Assembly (NCBI RefSeq): GCF_000331575.1
Contig: NZ_KB223527.1
Coordinates: 1,523,842-1,587,841 of the forward strand
Source of the DNA: Calidifontibacillus oryziterrae
Lineage (GTDB): Bacteria > Bacillota > Bacilli > Bacillales > Bacillaceae_J
DNA length: 64,000 nucleotides
Reading direction: 5' to 3'
A program made the position numbers and the translations under genes. The notes below the pieces were generated by a model. That model ran no database searches, had not been told where the DNA came from, and saw only the letters and a list, made by a program, of their open reading frames with translations. Positions 46,143 through 56,671 of the stretch are shown one piece after another; the first letter of the stretch is position 1; each line of letters begins with the position of its first letter.

Positions 46143-47474
46143 TCAATATTTTAAAAATTTTTTTGGAGTAAAGGGTATGGTAACGATATTTAATCTTTTA
46201 TAGACCAGAAATGCTAAATAAAGATTCCAAATTACAGTACTTATTGCAGTAGCAATTGCAGCTCCTTCTATTTCAAGCAAAGGAATCAGTATAAAATTTA
46301 GAATAATATTTAGTATTGCTGCAAGAGCTACACCTTTTGCTACATCTTTTTCGTTTCCAGTCATTGTCAGTATCAAAGCTACACTACCTAATGATGCATT
46401 AACAAATTGACCAATAGATAAAATTATTAATGCGGAATAACCATTAGCATACTCCTCTCCAAAAGCATGATATAATATTATTTTTCCACAAATAATAAAC
46501 AATACTAATATTAAAGATGAATATACCGTGATAACTCTTGTTGCATTTGTTACAACTTCTTGCATTTTACTAAAATCATTATTATAAAAGTATCTAGAAA
46601 TTATTGGAGCTAAAATAATATTGAAAGCAGATAAAGCAAATAAGACAACTTCTCCTACCTTACCAACGATTTGATAAACCGCAGTTATTTCAGAACTTGT
46701 AAACATACCTAGCATAATAATGTCTGTTTTTGTATTAATAATTTTCATCCCTCCAGCAATTAACAATGGGATTGCCGGGAGTAACCATTCTTTAGTTTCA
46801 TATTCTGCAGTATGACCATTTACATAAGTTGGAAATTTTATCCAAACAAAATACTGACCAACAAGAAAGGCGATTAAAGCTGCGATTACTGTAATTATCA
46901 TCACATGTATTCCTAGAATATCTACACCCATTAGATAATAAATTATTACGGAAAATGCCAGTATCAATAAATTTTTAATAATCAGATCCGGAATTTGAGA
47001 TAAGTAGATACTTCCTACGGAGCGTAATAGTGACGTTCTAATTTTTGACAATGCTAAAAGGATTATTAGTGACAATGAAAGAAAGGCAGTATTCTTATCT
47101 AAAGCAGGTATCATACTATGCGCTTTAACAATTAGCATATAACAACCAGTAATTATTATAATAGACATGATAACTACTATTTGATTTAATCTAATAACAA
47201 TACCTTTTAAAAAACCCCATTTTTTTTCAACTATATACTTAGAAGAAAATCGAATAAGAATGTTAGGTAATCCTAGCACGGTAGGAACTGTTGCTATAGA
47301 AACTAATGCCATTGCAAAGAAGTAATACCCTAACTGTTCAGGAGTCACAATTCTAGTTAATATAAGAACAACCATCAAATTCAGCACAACAGAAGAGAAG
47401 TTTATTGCAAAACTCCCGATAAATTTTTTAAATATGAAATTTTTTTTATTTTGGCTATCGTTTAATTTTTTCAT
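46143..47474 (-). CDS. Wzx-type polysaccharide flippase
   Basis: About 443 residues with twelve or so membrane segments; the N-terminus (FIGSFAINFSSVVLNLMVVL, RIVTPEQLGYYFFA) and the middle GGMKIINTKTDIIMLGMFTS are of the polysaccharide-biosynthesis (MATE-like) exporter family. It would flip lipid-linked repeat units across the membrane. The start may be ATG 47474 or TTG 47480. It is part of the minus-strand locus next to the polymerase. Confidence 0.88.
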   Translation of the reverse strand: MKKLNDSQNKKNFIFKKFIGSFAINFSSVVLNLMVVLILTRIVTPEQLGYYFFAMALVSIATVPTVLGLPNILIRFSSKYIVEKKWGFLKGIVIRLNQIVVIMSIIIITGCYMLIVKAHSMIPALDKNTAFLSLSLIILLALSKIRTSLLRSVGSIYLSQIPDLIIKNLLILAFSVIIYYLMGVDILGIHVMIITVIAALIAFLVGQYFVWIKFPTYVNGHTAEYETKEWLLPAIPLLIAGGMKIINTKTDIIMLGMFTSSEITAVYQIVGKVGEVVLFALSAFNIILAPIISRYFYNNDFSKMQEVVTNATRVITVYSSLILVLFIICGKIILYHAFGEEYANGYSALIILSIGQFVNASLGSVALILTMTGNEKDVAKGVALAAILNIILNFILIPLLEIEGAAIATAISTVIWNLYLAFLVYKRLNIVTIPFTPKKFLKY

Positions 47475-47704
47475 TATCAAATTAAATGGTACCTCTTTCT
47501 ATTCAATGAATTAGAAAAACGTATAATAGTATCTTAGACTATGCCAATATTTTATCTTATTAAAATTATATCGATACATTAAATATTTAATAGATAGCTA
47601 GACAAAAGCATGCCTCAGTAATAAATATCATTTACTATCAACTTTAGTAATATACTATGAGTTTATAGAGGTTAATCAATAATAACTGCTAAACAAAAAT
47701 AAGA

Positions 47705-48961
47705 TTAATTTGACACCTTTTCATTTAATTCATTACTATACAAACACAATGACAATACTATACCTAAAGAAAGTGGTAATAAACCTATCCCTCCAAACGA
47801 AAAGTTTCTAACCATTGCATTAAATAAAAAGAATACAATTATACTCATATTATAACGGTTAATATAGAAGAAATTTTTCACTTTACCAAGATTATAAATC
47901 AGACAAACAACCATTAATCCATAAGTACAAATAAACAGAGTTAAACCTCCACGATATAGTACAGTTAAATAAGAATTTTGAAACGATCTTTCCACTCCAT
48001 ATAAATTAATAAAATCTCTTGCTTTAAATTCCATTGATCCCCAACCTAAGAAAGGTCGTTCTTTAAACCTATCGACCCATACCCCCCATAAATCTTCTCT
48101 ACCATTTAAACCACGATTAAATCGTAAATCTTCTAAAATAAAATTATTAATGTATTGGAAATTTTGCGTGACCCATACTACTAACAGAATTATTAAGACA
48201 ATCAACCCAAGAAAAATTTTAAACTTTTGTAACGTACTACTGTAAAAATAACTGATAATAACAATAGTTAAGAGAGATAGAAACAAACCAAGAAGGACTC
48301 CACGTGATGACCCAAAAAAAGAGCTTACAAAAATTAACATCAAGAGAGGGGAGTCTGTTCTATTATATTCTTCTTTTGAAATATATTTAAGTAATATAAT
48401 AAGTAGTAATAATACTACTTGAGTTGTTGAATAATAGTTTACATTATTATTTAATCCTGTAGAAGAAGGGATGTTTGTACCAAAAATATATCTTCCAGTC
48501 TCAATTTCTCCGAATAAAGGAATGCTTGAAATAATTCCAAATGAACCTAAAACTGCAATAAAACCATTAATTAAAGCTAAAATCAATAAAACTCTCTTGA
48601 TTAAAATTATATTAGTATATAAAATCCTGTATCCGTAAAGTAATAATATAAATATATTTATTGGATAAATTACACTTTGTTGAAAATCAGTAAAGGTAAA
48701 ATACTTCGATGTAAGAAAGATTGGAATTAATGAAAATATACCTATTAATGATGTAAATGTAAAAACTAAAATAAATTTATTTAACGATTTAACAGGCCAA
48801 ATAAGTACCAGTAATATTATTCCTAAAAGGGAGAGGATATACCCTCCGAGTTTAATTATATCCATTGAATCACCGAAATAAGACAAAACACCACCAAGAA
48901 GCATTATTATAAATGAGATTGTACTGAATTTTTTTTGAAATTTACTTGGTTGATCCTTCAT
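47705..48961 (-). CDS. Wzy-type polysaccharide polymerase / O-antigen ligase-like
   Basis: The 418-residue protein has ten or more membrane segments and the Wzy_C-like loop: GSSRGVLLGLFLS, NRGLNGREDLWGVWVDRFKERPFLGWG, and RSFQNSYLTVLYRGG. It would join flipped repeat units outside the membrane. Its start codon overlaps the end of the upstream glycosyltransferase by four bases, so the two are coupled. Confidence 0.87.
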   Translation of the reverse strand: MKDQPSKFQKKFSTISFIIMLLGGVLSYFGDSMDIIKLGGYILSLLGIILLVLIWPVKSLNKFILVFTFTSLIGIFSLIPIFLTSKYFTFTDFQQSVIYPINIFILLLYGYRILYTNIILIKRVLLILALINGFIAVLGSFGIISSIPLFGEIETGRYIFGTNIPSSTGLNNNVNYYSTTQVVLLLLIILLKYISKEEYNRTDSPLLMLIFVSSFFGSSRGVLLGLFLSLLTIVIISYFYSSTLQKFKIFLGLIVLIILLVVWVTQNFQYINNFILEDLRFNRGLNGREDLWGVWVDRFKERPFLGWGSMEFKARDFINLYGVERSFQNSYLTVLYRGGLTLFICTYGLMVVCLIYNLGKVKNFFYINRYNMSIIVFFLFNAMVRNFSFGGIGLLPLSLGIVLSLCLYSNELNEKVSN

Positions 48962-50091
48962 AATATCTTCCTCAGCTCTTCAACGTAATTTTCGTATAAC
49001 AGTTCCTTCATTGCAAATTGTAATGCATTATGTTTCATTTCATTAACAAAAGAGTAATTTGCACATATTTTAATAATAGAATTAGCTATTTCTTCATTAG
49101 TAAAATTAATCAATATCCCTCCTTTAGAGTTATTAATAAATTTTTCTTGTAGCTCAATTCCTTTACTTCCAATAACCATTAAACCATGACTCATATATTC
49201 TACTAATTTTGTAGGTGATGATTCTGCATATATATCATTACATGGAATAATACTTAATCCTACATCATAATGGCGTAATTGTTCTAGTAACTGTTTCCTG
49301 GGAATCTTTTCAATAAATTGAATCATCCCATTACTCTCGTATTTCTCAGTTCCAGCTATTTTTCTTAGTAGATTAACTTCTTGATCATTACCACCAACAA
49401 ATGTAAATACAGCGTTTACTTTCTGCGAAAGTGCATTAGTAATACCTTCTAAAACTACTTCTAGTCTTCTCGAAGATGCGTGAGTTCCGATGTATATAAA
49501 ATGAATAGGATCATTTCCATTTTTATTAATTAATTCATCGGTACTTATTAACTCTTTTTTGTTTATCAATAGAGGTATATACATGTTATTTGTTGAATTT
49601 GGAAAGAATCCTTTTAATCTCTCTAATCCTTTAGGACTAACAGTTACTATTCCGTCTACTTTATTTTTCACTAAACTAAAAATTGTTAGTGTTACTTTTT
49701 TCTTTAATAGATTTGTACTTGCTCTTTCATGAGGGAAACTTTGTTGATATATTAACTTATCTACCTTATTTCTTAGCAAGGAAGATGCTAATAAATATAC
49801 AGGCTCATTTCTTACAAATAAAATTACCCTTTCTTTTTTATTTATTAACTTCACAATAATATTATATACTATAAAAAAGTTCCAAAATCTGCTTAAACCT
49901 TTTCTCTTACATAAAGTTGTAATACAGGCACTGTGAAAATATTTTTTCACATTTTTTTTTGATTTACCTTTAGAAACAATCAATATAACTTGATAATCTT
50001 TATTTGGCAACACATTTGATAACATACCATCAACAAACGAGTGACTAGGTGGAAATTCTTTATCAAGTATGCTAATCACTGTAGTTTTCAT
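48958..50091 (-). CDS. Glycosyltransferase family 4-like
   Basis: The 377-residue cytosolic protein has the two-domain GT-B build: VISILDKEFPPSHSFVDG at the N-terminus, FIYIGTHASSRRLEVVLEG at the start of the second domain, and ESSPTKLVEYMSHGLMVIGS, the donor-binding helix with the Glu typical of GT4. Its sugar is unknown. Together with the second GT4 at 53.6-54.7 kb it would build the repeat unit. Confidence 0.85.
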   Translation of the reverse strand: MKTTVISILDKEFPPSHSFVDGMLSNVLPNKDYQVILIVSKGKSKKNVKKYFHSACITTLCKRKGLSRFWNFFIVYNIIVKLINKKERVILFVRNEPVYLLASSLLRNKVDKLIYQQSFPHERASTNLLKKKVTLTIFSLVKNKVDGIVTVSPKGLERLKGFFPNSTNNMYIPLLINKKELISTDELINKNGNDPIHFIYIGTHASSRRLEVVLEGITNALSQKVNAVFTFVGGNDQEVNLLRKIAGTEKYESNGMIQFIEKIPRKQLLEQLRHYDVGLSIIPCNDIYAESSPTKLVEYMSHGLMVIGSKGIELQEKFINNSKGGILINFTNEEIANSIIKICANYSFVNEMKHNALQFAMKELLYENYVEELRKIL

Positions 50092-50344
50092 TAATCCATT
50101 CTCTCCAATTCAATAAAATAGTTCGTTTAATTATAGTAAATGAATTTTTTAAGCAAATTTTTTGTGAGACTTTATCTATCTTTTCTCTTGGTATAAATAG
50201 TTTGTTCAAGAAAAAAGTATTTTAGTAAATATACCTCACCGGTGAATATATTTTCTCCCTTTAAAATATCATTCCCATTATCACTAGCTTGATAAACAAC
50301 AGGCTAGGCAATGAACAAATATTTATTGAATTCCATAACGATAT
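50092..50344. other. Gap inside the polysaccharide locus
   Basis: 253 bp without a gene between the epimerase and glycosyltransferase genes; AT-rich, no clear terminator. It may hold an internal promoter. Confidence 0.3.
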
Positions 50345-51319
50345 TTACAACTTATTCTTATACCAATCTATAGCAACTTCAATACCTCTCTCGAAACTCC
50401 AATCAGGATTGTAATCCAACATTTGTTTCGCATTAGTTATATCAGCATTACTATGTTTAATATCACCCTTACGTTCTGGGCCAAAAATCGGCTTAATATT
50501 TTTTCCTAATAATTTACACAACACATCATAAATATCAATCAAATACTCCCTACCACCATATGCAATATTATAAGCCTGACCAGCAGCTTCCTGATGCGCC
50601 TTACAAGCCTTTAAATTAGCCTCGATAACATTCTCAATATAAGTAAAGTCACGGCTTTGTTTTCCATCCCCATTGATAGTAGGCTTCTCATTATTTAATA
50701 AAGTCTTAATAAATTTAGGAATTACAGCAGCATATGCCCCATCGGGATTTTGTCTTCTTCCAAATACATTAAAATAACGAAGACCATAGGTATCAAGTCC
50801 ATACAACTTAGTATAGAGTTTTCCATATTCCTCATTTACCTTTTTAGTTAAAGCATACGGTGATAATACATTACCCTCTCGTCCCTCTTGTTTCGGAAGA
50901 TTTGGTTCATCACCATATACTGAAGAACTTGATGCATATACAAATTTCTTCACGGAATTTTGTCTTGCTACTTCCATCATATTTATCGTACCTTTTATAT
51001 TAATCTCTTCATATAACAAAGGCATCTCAATACTTCTAGGAACACTGCCCCATGCCGCTTGATGTAAGACATAATCAATACCTTCACATGCTTTCATACA
51101 TGTATCAAAATCACAAATATTCCCCTCAATAAATTCGTAATTTGAATTACCCAAAAATTCCTCCACATTTTCCTTTTTTCCAGTTGAATAGTTATCAAGT
51201 CCTATAACTTGATATCCTAATTTTAGTATTGCTTCTACTAAGTTTGAACCGATAAAGCCCGCTGATCCAGTAACTAGAAATTTAGTTCCTTTTGGAAACT
51301 TAATATTTTCATATCCCAT
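50345..51319 (-). CDS. UDP-N-acetylglucosamine 4-epimerase-type SDR (WbpP/TviC-like)
   Basis: From ATG at 51317-51319, after GGAGG, the protein has 324 residues. FLVTGSAGFIGSNLV binds NAD, SSSSVYG and SPYALTKK hold the Ser and Tyr-x3-Lys catalytic residues, and RYFNVFGRRQNPDGAYAAVIPKF is typical of the WbpP/TviC group that acts on N-acetylated UDP-hexoses or uronates. It ends the pair with the dehydrogenase upstream (one-base gap), as in Vi and WbpO/WbpP loci, so the product may be UDP-GalNAc or UDP-GalNAcA. Confidence 0.88.
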   Translation of the reverse strand: MGYENIKFPKGTKFLVTGSAGFIGSNLVEAILKLGYQVIGLDNYSTGKKENVEEFLGNSNYEFIEGNICDFDTCMKACEGIDYVLHQAAWGSVPRSIEMPLLYEEINIKGTINMMEVARQNSVKKFVYASSSSVYGDEPNLPKQEGREGNVLSPYALTKKVNEEYGKLYTKLYGLDTYGLRYFNVFGRRQNPDGAYAAVIPKFIKTLLNNEKPTINGDGKQSRDFTYIENVIEANLKACKAHQEAAGQAYNIAYGGREYLIDIYDVLCKLLGKNIKPIFGPERKGDIKHSNADITNAKQMLDYNPDWSFERGIEVAIDWYKNKL

Positions 51320-51320
51320 T

Positions 51321-52703
51321 TTATAGCCTCCAATATAAAAAGCCCTCATTCTCAGCTTCTTTCCTATCAAACATTCCCTTAATGTCCATAAGTACACAAT
51401 TATATCTTTCATCGTTAACATTAAATTCCGATGCTACAGCAACTTCATTCATTACTTCTAATTTATTCAATTTTCTTCGTCCACACAACTTCTTTAAATC
51501 ATTTAGGTTTAAAGCTTTAAATTCTTCATGAGGAACCGCAAGTATAAGCGCATCTATTTCTTTAATTTCCTCTACTTCACAAAGTTTTATTCTATATTCA
51601 TTCCATAAATCTTCTTTATCCGCTACTGGGTCGTAAACTTTGACTTCTACCCCATACTCTTCTAATTCCTTGATCACATCCACAACTTTTGTATTTCGAA
51701 CATCAGGACAGTTCTCCTTAAAAGTAACACCCAATATAGCAACTTTTGAGCCATTTATTTGTTTATTGGCTTTTATCATTTTTTTAACTGCGCTTTCAGC
51801 TACATATTTACCCATATTATCATTAATTTTTCTACCAGATAGAATGATTTGAGATTGATAACCTAGTTGCTCCGCTTTGTATGTTAAATAGTACGGATCA
51901 ACACCAATACAATGACCACCCACAAGTCCAGGAGAGAATTTCAGAAAATTCCACTTTGTCCCTGCGGCTTCAAGTACTGCTTTTGTATCAATATCCATTT
52001 TATTAAAAATAATAGATAACTCATTCATAAAGGCAATATTGATATCACGTTGCGCGTTTTCAATTACCTTAGCTGCCTCTGCTACCTTAATACTTTTAGC
52101 TTTATAGACTCCAGCATCTACAACTAATTCGTATACATTAGCAACTATATCTAGCGTTTCCTCATCTAAACCTGAAACTACTTTTATAATAGTTTCTAAT
52201 CTATGTTCTTTATCACCTGGATTAATTCTTTCTGGAGAATACCCAACTTTAAAATCTACTCCACATTTGAGTCCTGATTCCTTTTCTAGGATTGGAACAC
52301 AGATATCTTCTGTTACACCAGGATAAACAGTAGATTCAAAGACTATAATCGAACCTTTTCTTAGGTTTCTTCCAAGAATTTGACTCGCAGATTCTACTGG
52401 TGACAAATCAGGTGTATGATCTTCCTTTACAGGTGTAGGGACCGCAACAATATGAAACTTTGCCTCCCTTAGCCTTGTTTCATCTGATGTAAAATCAACC
52501 GAAGTATTGGAGATTACTTCATTACCCACTTCTTTTGTAGGGTCTATCCCCTTTTTATAAAGTTCAACCTTTTCCATATTAACATCAAAGCCAATTACAT
52601 CAACTTTCTTAGCAAAAGCAACAGCTATTGGCATTCCAACATAACCTAATCCAACTAATGAAATTTTTTCTTCTCTATTAACAATTCTATTATATAATTC
52701 CAT
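51321..52703 (-). CDS. UDP-N-acetylhexosamine 6-dehydrogenase (WbpO/TviB-like)
   Basis: The 460-residue enzyme oxidises C6 of a UDP-sugar to a uronate using [11 protein letters not shown] is at 18-25, [20 protein letters not shown] in the central domain, the catalytic Cys265 in [14 protein letters not shown], and [16 protein letters not shown] in the C-terminal domain. The ending [20 protein letters not shown] matches the TviB/WbpO branch. With the epimerase it would give an acidic amino sugar such as GalNAcA. It lies directly downstream of the sulfotransferase gene. Confidence 0.9.
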   Translation of the reverse strand: MELYNRIVNREEKISLVGLGYVGMPIAVAFAKKVDVIGFDVNMEKVELYKKGIDPTKEVGNEVISNTSVDFTSDETRLREAKFHIVAVPTPVKEDHTPDLSPVESASQILGRNLRKGSIIVFESTVYPGVTEDICVPILEKESGLKCGVDFKVGYSPERINPGDKEHRLETIIKVVSGLDEETLDIVANVYELVVDAGVYKAKSIKVAEAAKVIENAQRDINIAFMNELSIIFNKMDIDTKAVLEAAGTKWNFLKFSPGLVGGHCIGVDPYYLTYKAEQLGYQSQIILSGRKINDNMGKYVAESAVKKMIKANKQINGSKVAILGVTFKENCPDVRNTKVVDVIKELEEYGVEVKVYDPVADKEDLWNEYRIKLCEVEEIKEIDALILAVPHEEFKALNLNDLKKLCGRRKLNKLEVMNEVAVASEFNVNDERYNCVLMDIKGMFDRKEAENEGFLYWRL

Positions 52704-52719
52704 ACAATAATCCCCCTTT

Positions 52720-53586
52720 TTAGCTGCTTATCCTATTTAATTCATTAGCCCTTTGGTATACTTCCCATGTAATGGCTTTTACCTCTTCAATTTCTTCTTG
52801 ACTTAATTGCTGGTACCCTTTACCGATACTTGTTTTTTTCACTGAATCAACTGCAGTTATTATTTTATTTTCATCGATATCTATCTTTAAAAATGTTATT
52901 ATTTTTTTAAGATAATGATTAGGGTTATTAATGAAACTGTTATATTCAATATTAATTACTCTATTATTATCAATTTTAGAAAATGAATTAACTGATTTTT
53001 CCACACATTTTCCCCATTGGTATGCACAAATCTTATGCAAAGGCATATCTTGAATTAAAACTTCTCCCATATTTTTATACACAGGTCCCCAACTTGAAAG
53101 TCTGTTATTCTTATTTCTTATTTTATACATTCTATTTTTAAGATATTTAAAACCATAAATAGGAAAATCACTCAATGGAACATATTTTGCCTTTTTCAAT
53201 ATATATGGTATGTCTAAATCTGCAGTCCATCTTTTCATCGCAGAGGCCACAGTGTCTATAGGATCTCGATATATATGGATATAATAAGGTTTATCTAAAA
53301 CTTCTTCAATAAAGTCTACCCTGAGTGAATTAGCACACGTCTTTTCAACTATAATGTCACAACTTAATTTCTTTTTCATTTTATTAAATTGTCCATTTAT
53401 ATATTCCTTTACTTGAGGTTTTGCACAATTTTCATCTAATTCATCATGGGGGATTCTAATATTTCCATGTTTCCAAATATAATTTATCTCATCACACGGC
53501 CAAGTACCTAATTCATCAAATGAAACAAGAATATCCCTTAACATATTAGTACCTGATCTGCCAGCCCCTACAATAATTACTTTCAT
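52720..53586 (-). CDS. PAPS-dependent sulfotransferase family protein
   Basis: The 288-residue protein begins [26 protein letters not shown] (9-14) is the loop binding the 5'-phosphosulfate of [21 protein letters not shown], near 120-136, matches the 3'-phosphate-binding segment (Arg and Ser). The middle and C-terminal helices are more divergent, as substrate-binding parts are. It lies between a glycosyltransferase and the uronate dehydrogenase, so the likely acceptor is a sugar of the exopolysaccharide or its lipid-linked unit. The PAPS genes lie in the same locus. The family call is good; the acceptor is inference. Confidence 0.88.
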   Translation of the reverse strand: MKVIIVGAGRSGTNMLRDILVSFDELGTWPCDEINYIWKHGNIRIPHDELDENCAKPQVKEYINGQFNKMKKKLSCDIIVEKTCANSLRVDFIEEVLDKPYYIHIYRDPIDTVASAMKRWTADLDIPYILKKAKYVPLSDFPIYGFKYLKNRMYKIRNKNNRLSSWGPVYKNMGEVLIQDMPLHKICAYQWGKCVEKSVNSFSKIDNNRVINIEYNSFINNPNHYLKKIITFLKIDIDENKIITAVDSVKKTSIGKGYQQLSQEEIEEVKAITWEVYQRANELNRISS

Positions 53587-53587
53587 A

Positions 53588-54706
53588 TTATTTTTCTCCT
53601 AATGAATAAATTTTCTTAAGATATGAATCCACAACATGTCTTTTATCAAACTTTTCTACAACAATTCTCCTTGAATTTTCACTCATATTTGCCCAGTCAT
53701 TATCACCTTGATTTATTAAACTATTAATTGCTTTAACTAGCGAATCTGTAGATCTAGGTTCACATAAATATCCATTCAAATTGTGTTCAACAATCTCCTT
53801 ACAGCCAGGTATGTTTGAAGCAATTAAGACCCTCTTCATTGCGGCGGCTTGTAGCAATACATTCGACATTCCTTCTGTATAGGAAGGTAATACTACACAA
53901 TCTGCTTTACTAATTTCTTTTCTTACATCATCCGAGTAACCTAGATACTCTATTGTTCCTTCTGCCTCTAGTTCTTTTATTAGGTTATTAATTTCCTCTT
54001 GTTCTTCGAATTTTCCTAATAATTGAAACTTAACATTGTATCCTTGCTGCTTTATTTTTATAGCAGTTTCTATATATTCCATAATTCCTTTTGTTCTTAT
54101 GAATCTCCCTATAAACAAAAAGGTTTTTATTCTATTTGGTTTAAATGATTTAGAATAGTTGAAATATTCTACATTGACACCCGAACCAGTTACCAAAGTA
54201 TACTTTTTTAATTCATTAATCTTGTTATTTTTGAAAATCTCTAAGTCATATTTATTTTGAAAAAATATAGATTCTGTTTTCTTTAGTGCAAATTTATACA
54301 TTATCAAGATTAATTTTGAAAAAAACCTCTCACCAGGACTATTACTATTCTGAGATGCTTTACCTAATCCAGTGATAGTAGCAATAGTAGGAATTGATTT
54401 TATTCTACCTATAGTACTCCCATATAATACAGGTTTAATATTATAAAGCATGATTATATCAGGTTTAACTTCCTTAATATTTTTTAAAAGTTTTAAAAAT
54501 AATCCGATATCTTTCAAAGGGTTTTTGCTTTTCCTAGGAATAGTGAGGTTTTTATAAATACACCCCATATCAACTAATTCATTATTTCTCGAATTTTCAT
54601 TAACAGAAAAATAAACCTCTTCACCATTCCTTATAAGCTGTTCTATCAATTCTTTTCTATTGTTATAAAGTCCTGTGAATTCATTACCGATGAAATAGAT
54701 CTTCAT
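53588..54706 (-). CDS. Glycosyltransferase family 4 (PglA-like)
   Basis: The 372-residue GT-B enzyme has IMLYNIKPVLYGSTIGRI and TITGLG in the first domain and FLFIGRFIRTKGIMEYIE, VLPSYTEGMSNVLLQAAAM in the second (the E-x7-E-type donor site). It resembles PglA-type enzymes that add a second sugar to a PglC product. The gene begins 42 bp downstream of the pglC-like gene and ends one base before the sulfotransferase gene. Confidence 0.87.
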   Translation of the reverse strand: MKIYFIGNEFTGLYNNRKELIEQLIRNGEEVYFSVNENSRNNELVDMGCIYKNLTIPRKSKNPLKDIGLFLKLLKNIKEVKPDIIMLYNIKPVLYGSTIGRIKSIPTIATITGLGKASQNSNSPGERFFSKLILIMYKFALKKTESIFFQNKYDLEIFKNNKINELKKYTLVTGSGVNVEYFNYSKSFKPNRIKTFLFIGRFIRTKGIMEYIETAIKIKQQGYNVKFQLLGKFEEQEEINNLIKELEAEGTIEYLGYSDDVRKEISKADCVVLPSYTEGMSNVLLQAAAMKRVLIASNIPGCKEIVEHNLNGYLCEPRSTDSLVKAINSLINQGDNDWANMSENSRRIVVEKFDKRHVVDSYLKKIYSLGEK

Positions 54707-54747
54707 TTTAACCTCTCATTTTGTTGAAATTATTAATAGATAGAGAA

Positions 54748-55491
54748 TTAAATTTTTATTTTAATTAATGATTTAGCTTGATTAATTTTTTCTTGGTACT
54801 CACCTAAGCTAATCTTTTTTTCTCGTAATAAGAAATCACCAAGATCTTCAGCTGTTTCCATTCCTTCCGCACTAATGCCGTCTCTATTAAATACTTTACT
54901 AATAGTCAAAAAAATTATTTCCCAATCTTTTGAAAACGAAACTTCCCCAAGATATTCTAGATCATAGGATAATTTCTCTTCCCATGTTACACAATTCCTT
55001 CCGTTAACCTGAGCCCAACCGGTAAGACCTGGTAAAACAGTATGTCTTTTCCTTTGTTCAGGAGTCATAAATACCATATCACGTACTAACTGTGGTCTTG
55101 GCCCAACAATTGACATTTCACCTTTTAAAATATTATAAAGTTCTGGAAGCTCATCAAGGGATGTAGAGCGTAGGAACTTTCCAAACTTTGTCAACCTAAT
55201 ACTATCAGGTAACAATTGACCATCCTCATCTTTTTCATCATTCATTGTTCTGAATTTATACATCGTGAATATCTTTTCATTAAGTCCTGGCCTTTTTTGT
55301 TTAAACAAAACTGGACTACCTAACTTCACTCTTACGAGTATAGCAACTAGCAAAAGTACTGGGATTAAAACTATAATAGCAATTAATGAAAGTATAAAAT
55401 CCATCGGTCTCTTTATAAACCTTTTATATATACCGCCCTTTCCCTGTCGCTGAGGGGATAGCTTTATAGTTGTTTTAATGTTGGTTTGCAT
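54748..55491 (-). CDS. Initiating phosphoglycosyl transferase (PglC/EpsL-like)
   Basis: The 247-residue monotopic enzyme puts the first sugar phosphate on undecaprenyl phosphate. A re-entrant hydrophobic helix (about 30-52, RPMDFILSLIAIIVLIPVLL) is followed by FKQKRPGLNEKIF, MYKFRTM, RSTSLDELPELYNILKGEMSIVGPRP (the catalytic Asp-Glu pair) and GLTGWAQVNGR. It likely takes the amino sugar made by the adjacent aminotransferase, whose gene ends one base upstream. Confidence 0.93.
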   Translation of the reverse strand: MQTNIKTTIKLSPQRQGKGGIYKRFIKRPMDFILSLIAIIVLIPVLLLVAILVRVKLGSPVLFKQKRPGLNEKIFTMYKFRTMNDEKDEDGQLLPDSIRLTKFGKFLRSTSLDELPELYNILKGEMSIVGPRPQLVRDMVFMTPEQRKRHTVLPGLTGWAQVNGRNCVTWEEKLSYDLEYLGEVSFSKDWEIIFLTISKVFNRDGISAEGMETAEDLGDFLLREKKISLGEYQEKINQAKSLIKIKI

Positions 55492-55492
55492 A

Positions 55493-56608
55493 TTATTTCC
55501 ACAGCCCTTTTATAATCTCTACGATTCTATCTATATCCTCATCCGTCATCTTTGTATCGGATGGTAAACAAACTCCGTTTTCAAATAGTTGCTTTGCGAC
55601 ATCATTTCCAATAAAATCATAGTTCTCAAAAAACGGCTGCATATGCATCGGCTTCCAAATAGGTCTAGACTCAATATTCTCATTTTCAAGAGCAACCATG
55701 ACATCAAGCGGCCTAACATTTCCAGTTAATATCATTGAACTTAACCAATAATTTGGTTCATTCCACTCATTGTTTGGCATAAACTCAACACCATCAAGTT
55801 CACCTAATTCCCTCTTATAAAACTCAAATATATATTTTTTCTTGGCAACTCTTTGATCTAACACTTTTAGCTGCCCGCGACCAATCCCAGCCACAACATT
55901 ACTCATACGATAATTAAACCCTAACTCGCTATGTTGATAATGTCTTGCCTGGTCTCTTGATTGAGTCGCCCAAAATCGAGCCTTCGCAATTCTTTCTTCA
56001 TTATTAGAGACTAACATACCACCGCCCGAAGTTGTGATAATTTTATTTCCATTGAATGAAAAGATTCCATAATCCCCAATAGTTCCAGTATGGTGGCCTT
56101 TGTAGTATGTTCCTAGACTTTCAGCAGCATCTTCAATTACTGCAACATTATGCTTTTGACAGATTTTCATAATTTTACCCATATCAGCTGACAGTCCATA
56201 AAGATGAACAACAATAACTGCTTTTACTTCTGGATACTTCTCAAATGCTTTTTCTAAGGCTTTCGGACACATATTCCAAGTTTCATAGTCACTATCTATA
56301 AAAACAGGAACTGCATTTTGATAGATGATTGGATTTGCAGTGGCAGAGAAAGTTAGTGTTGGACAGAATACAATATCCCCTTCTCCAACTCCTGCTGCTT
56401 TGAGAGCAAGATGAATTGCTGCTGTACCAGATGCTAATGCTGCAGCAGCTTTTACTCCAACTTTTGCTGCCAATTCTTTTTCAAACTGATTTACATTTTC
56501 CCCAAGAGGCGCAATCCAATTCGTATCAAATGCTTCCTTTATATATTGCATTTCATACCCTTCATCACTCATATGGGGTGATGATAAGTAAATTTTTTCT
56601 TTATACAT
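55493..56608 (-). CDS. DegT/DnrJ/EryC1-family nucleotide-sugar aminotransferase, second copy
   Basis: From ATG at 56606-56608, after GGGGGAA, the protein has 371 residues with TNWIAPLGE, ASGTAAIHLAL, EDAAESLGT and the PLP-lysine motif SFNGNKIITTSGGG. Long stretches match the paralogue at 38.2-39.3 kb. Likely role: 4-amination in a diNAcBac-like pathway with the 4,6-dehydratase at 62.6 kb. The start seems fixed by the ribosome binding site; the frame continues upstream only because a REP palindrome (56624-56642) is open. Confidence 0.92.
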   Translation of the reverse strand: MYKEKIYLSSPHMSDEGYEMQYIKEAFDTNWIAPLGENVNQFEKELAAKVGVKAAAALASGTAAIHLALKAAGVGEGDIVFCPTLTFSATANPIIYQNAVPVFIDSDYETWNMCPKALEKAFEKYPEVKAVIVVHLYGLSADMGKIMKICQKHNVAVIEDAAESLGTYYKGHHTGTIGDYGIFSFNGNKIITTSGGGMLVSNNEERIAKARFWATQSRDQARHYQHSELGFNYRMSNVVAGIGRGQLKVLDQRVAKKKYIFEFYKRELGELDGVEFMPNNEWNEPNYWLSSMILTGNVRPLDVMVALENENIESRPIWKPMHMQPFFENYDFIGNDVAKQLFENGVCLPSDTKMTDEDIDRIVEIIKGLWK

Positions 56609-56623
56609 AAGATTTCCCCCATA

Positions 56624-56642
56624 GGGACAGGTTTGTTGTCCC
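56624..56642. repeat. REP-like palindrome before the aminotransferase gene
   Basis: GGGACAGGTTTGTTGTCCC, 16 bp upstream of the start codon and next to the ribosome binding site. Confidence 0.88.
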
Positions 56643-56671
56643 ACTTATTGACTTACAATTACGCGTAACGG

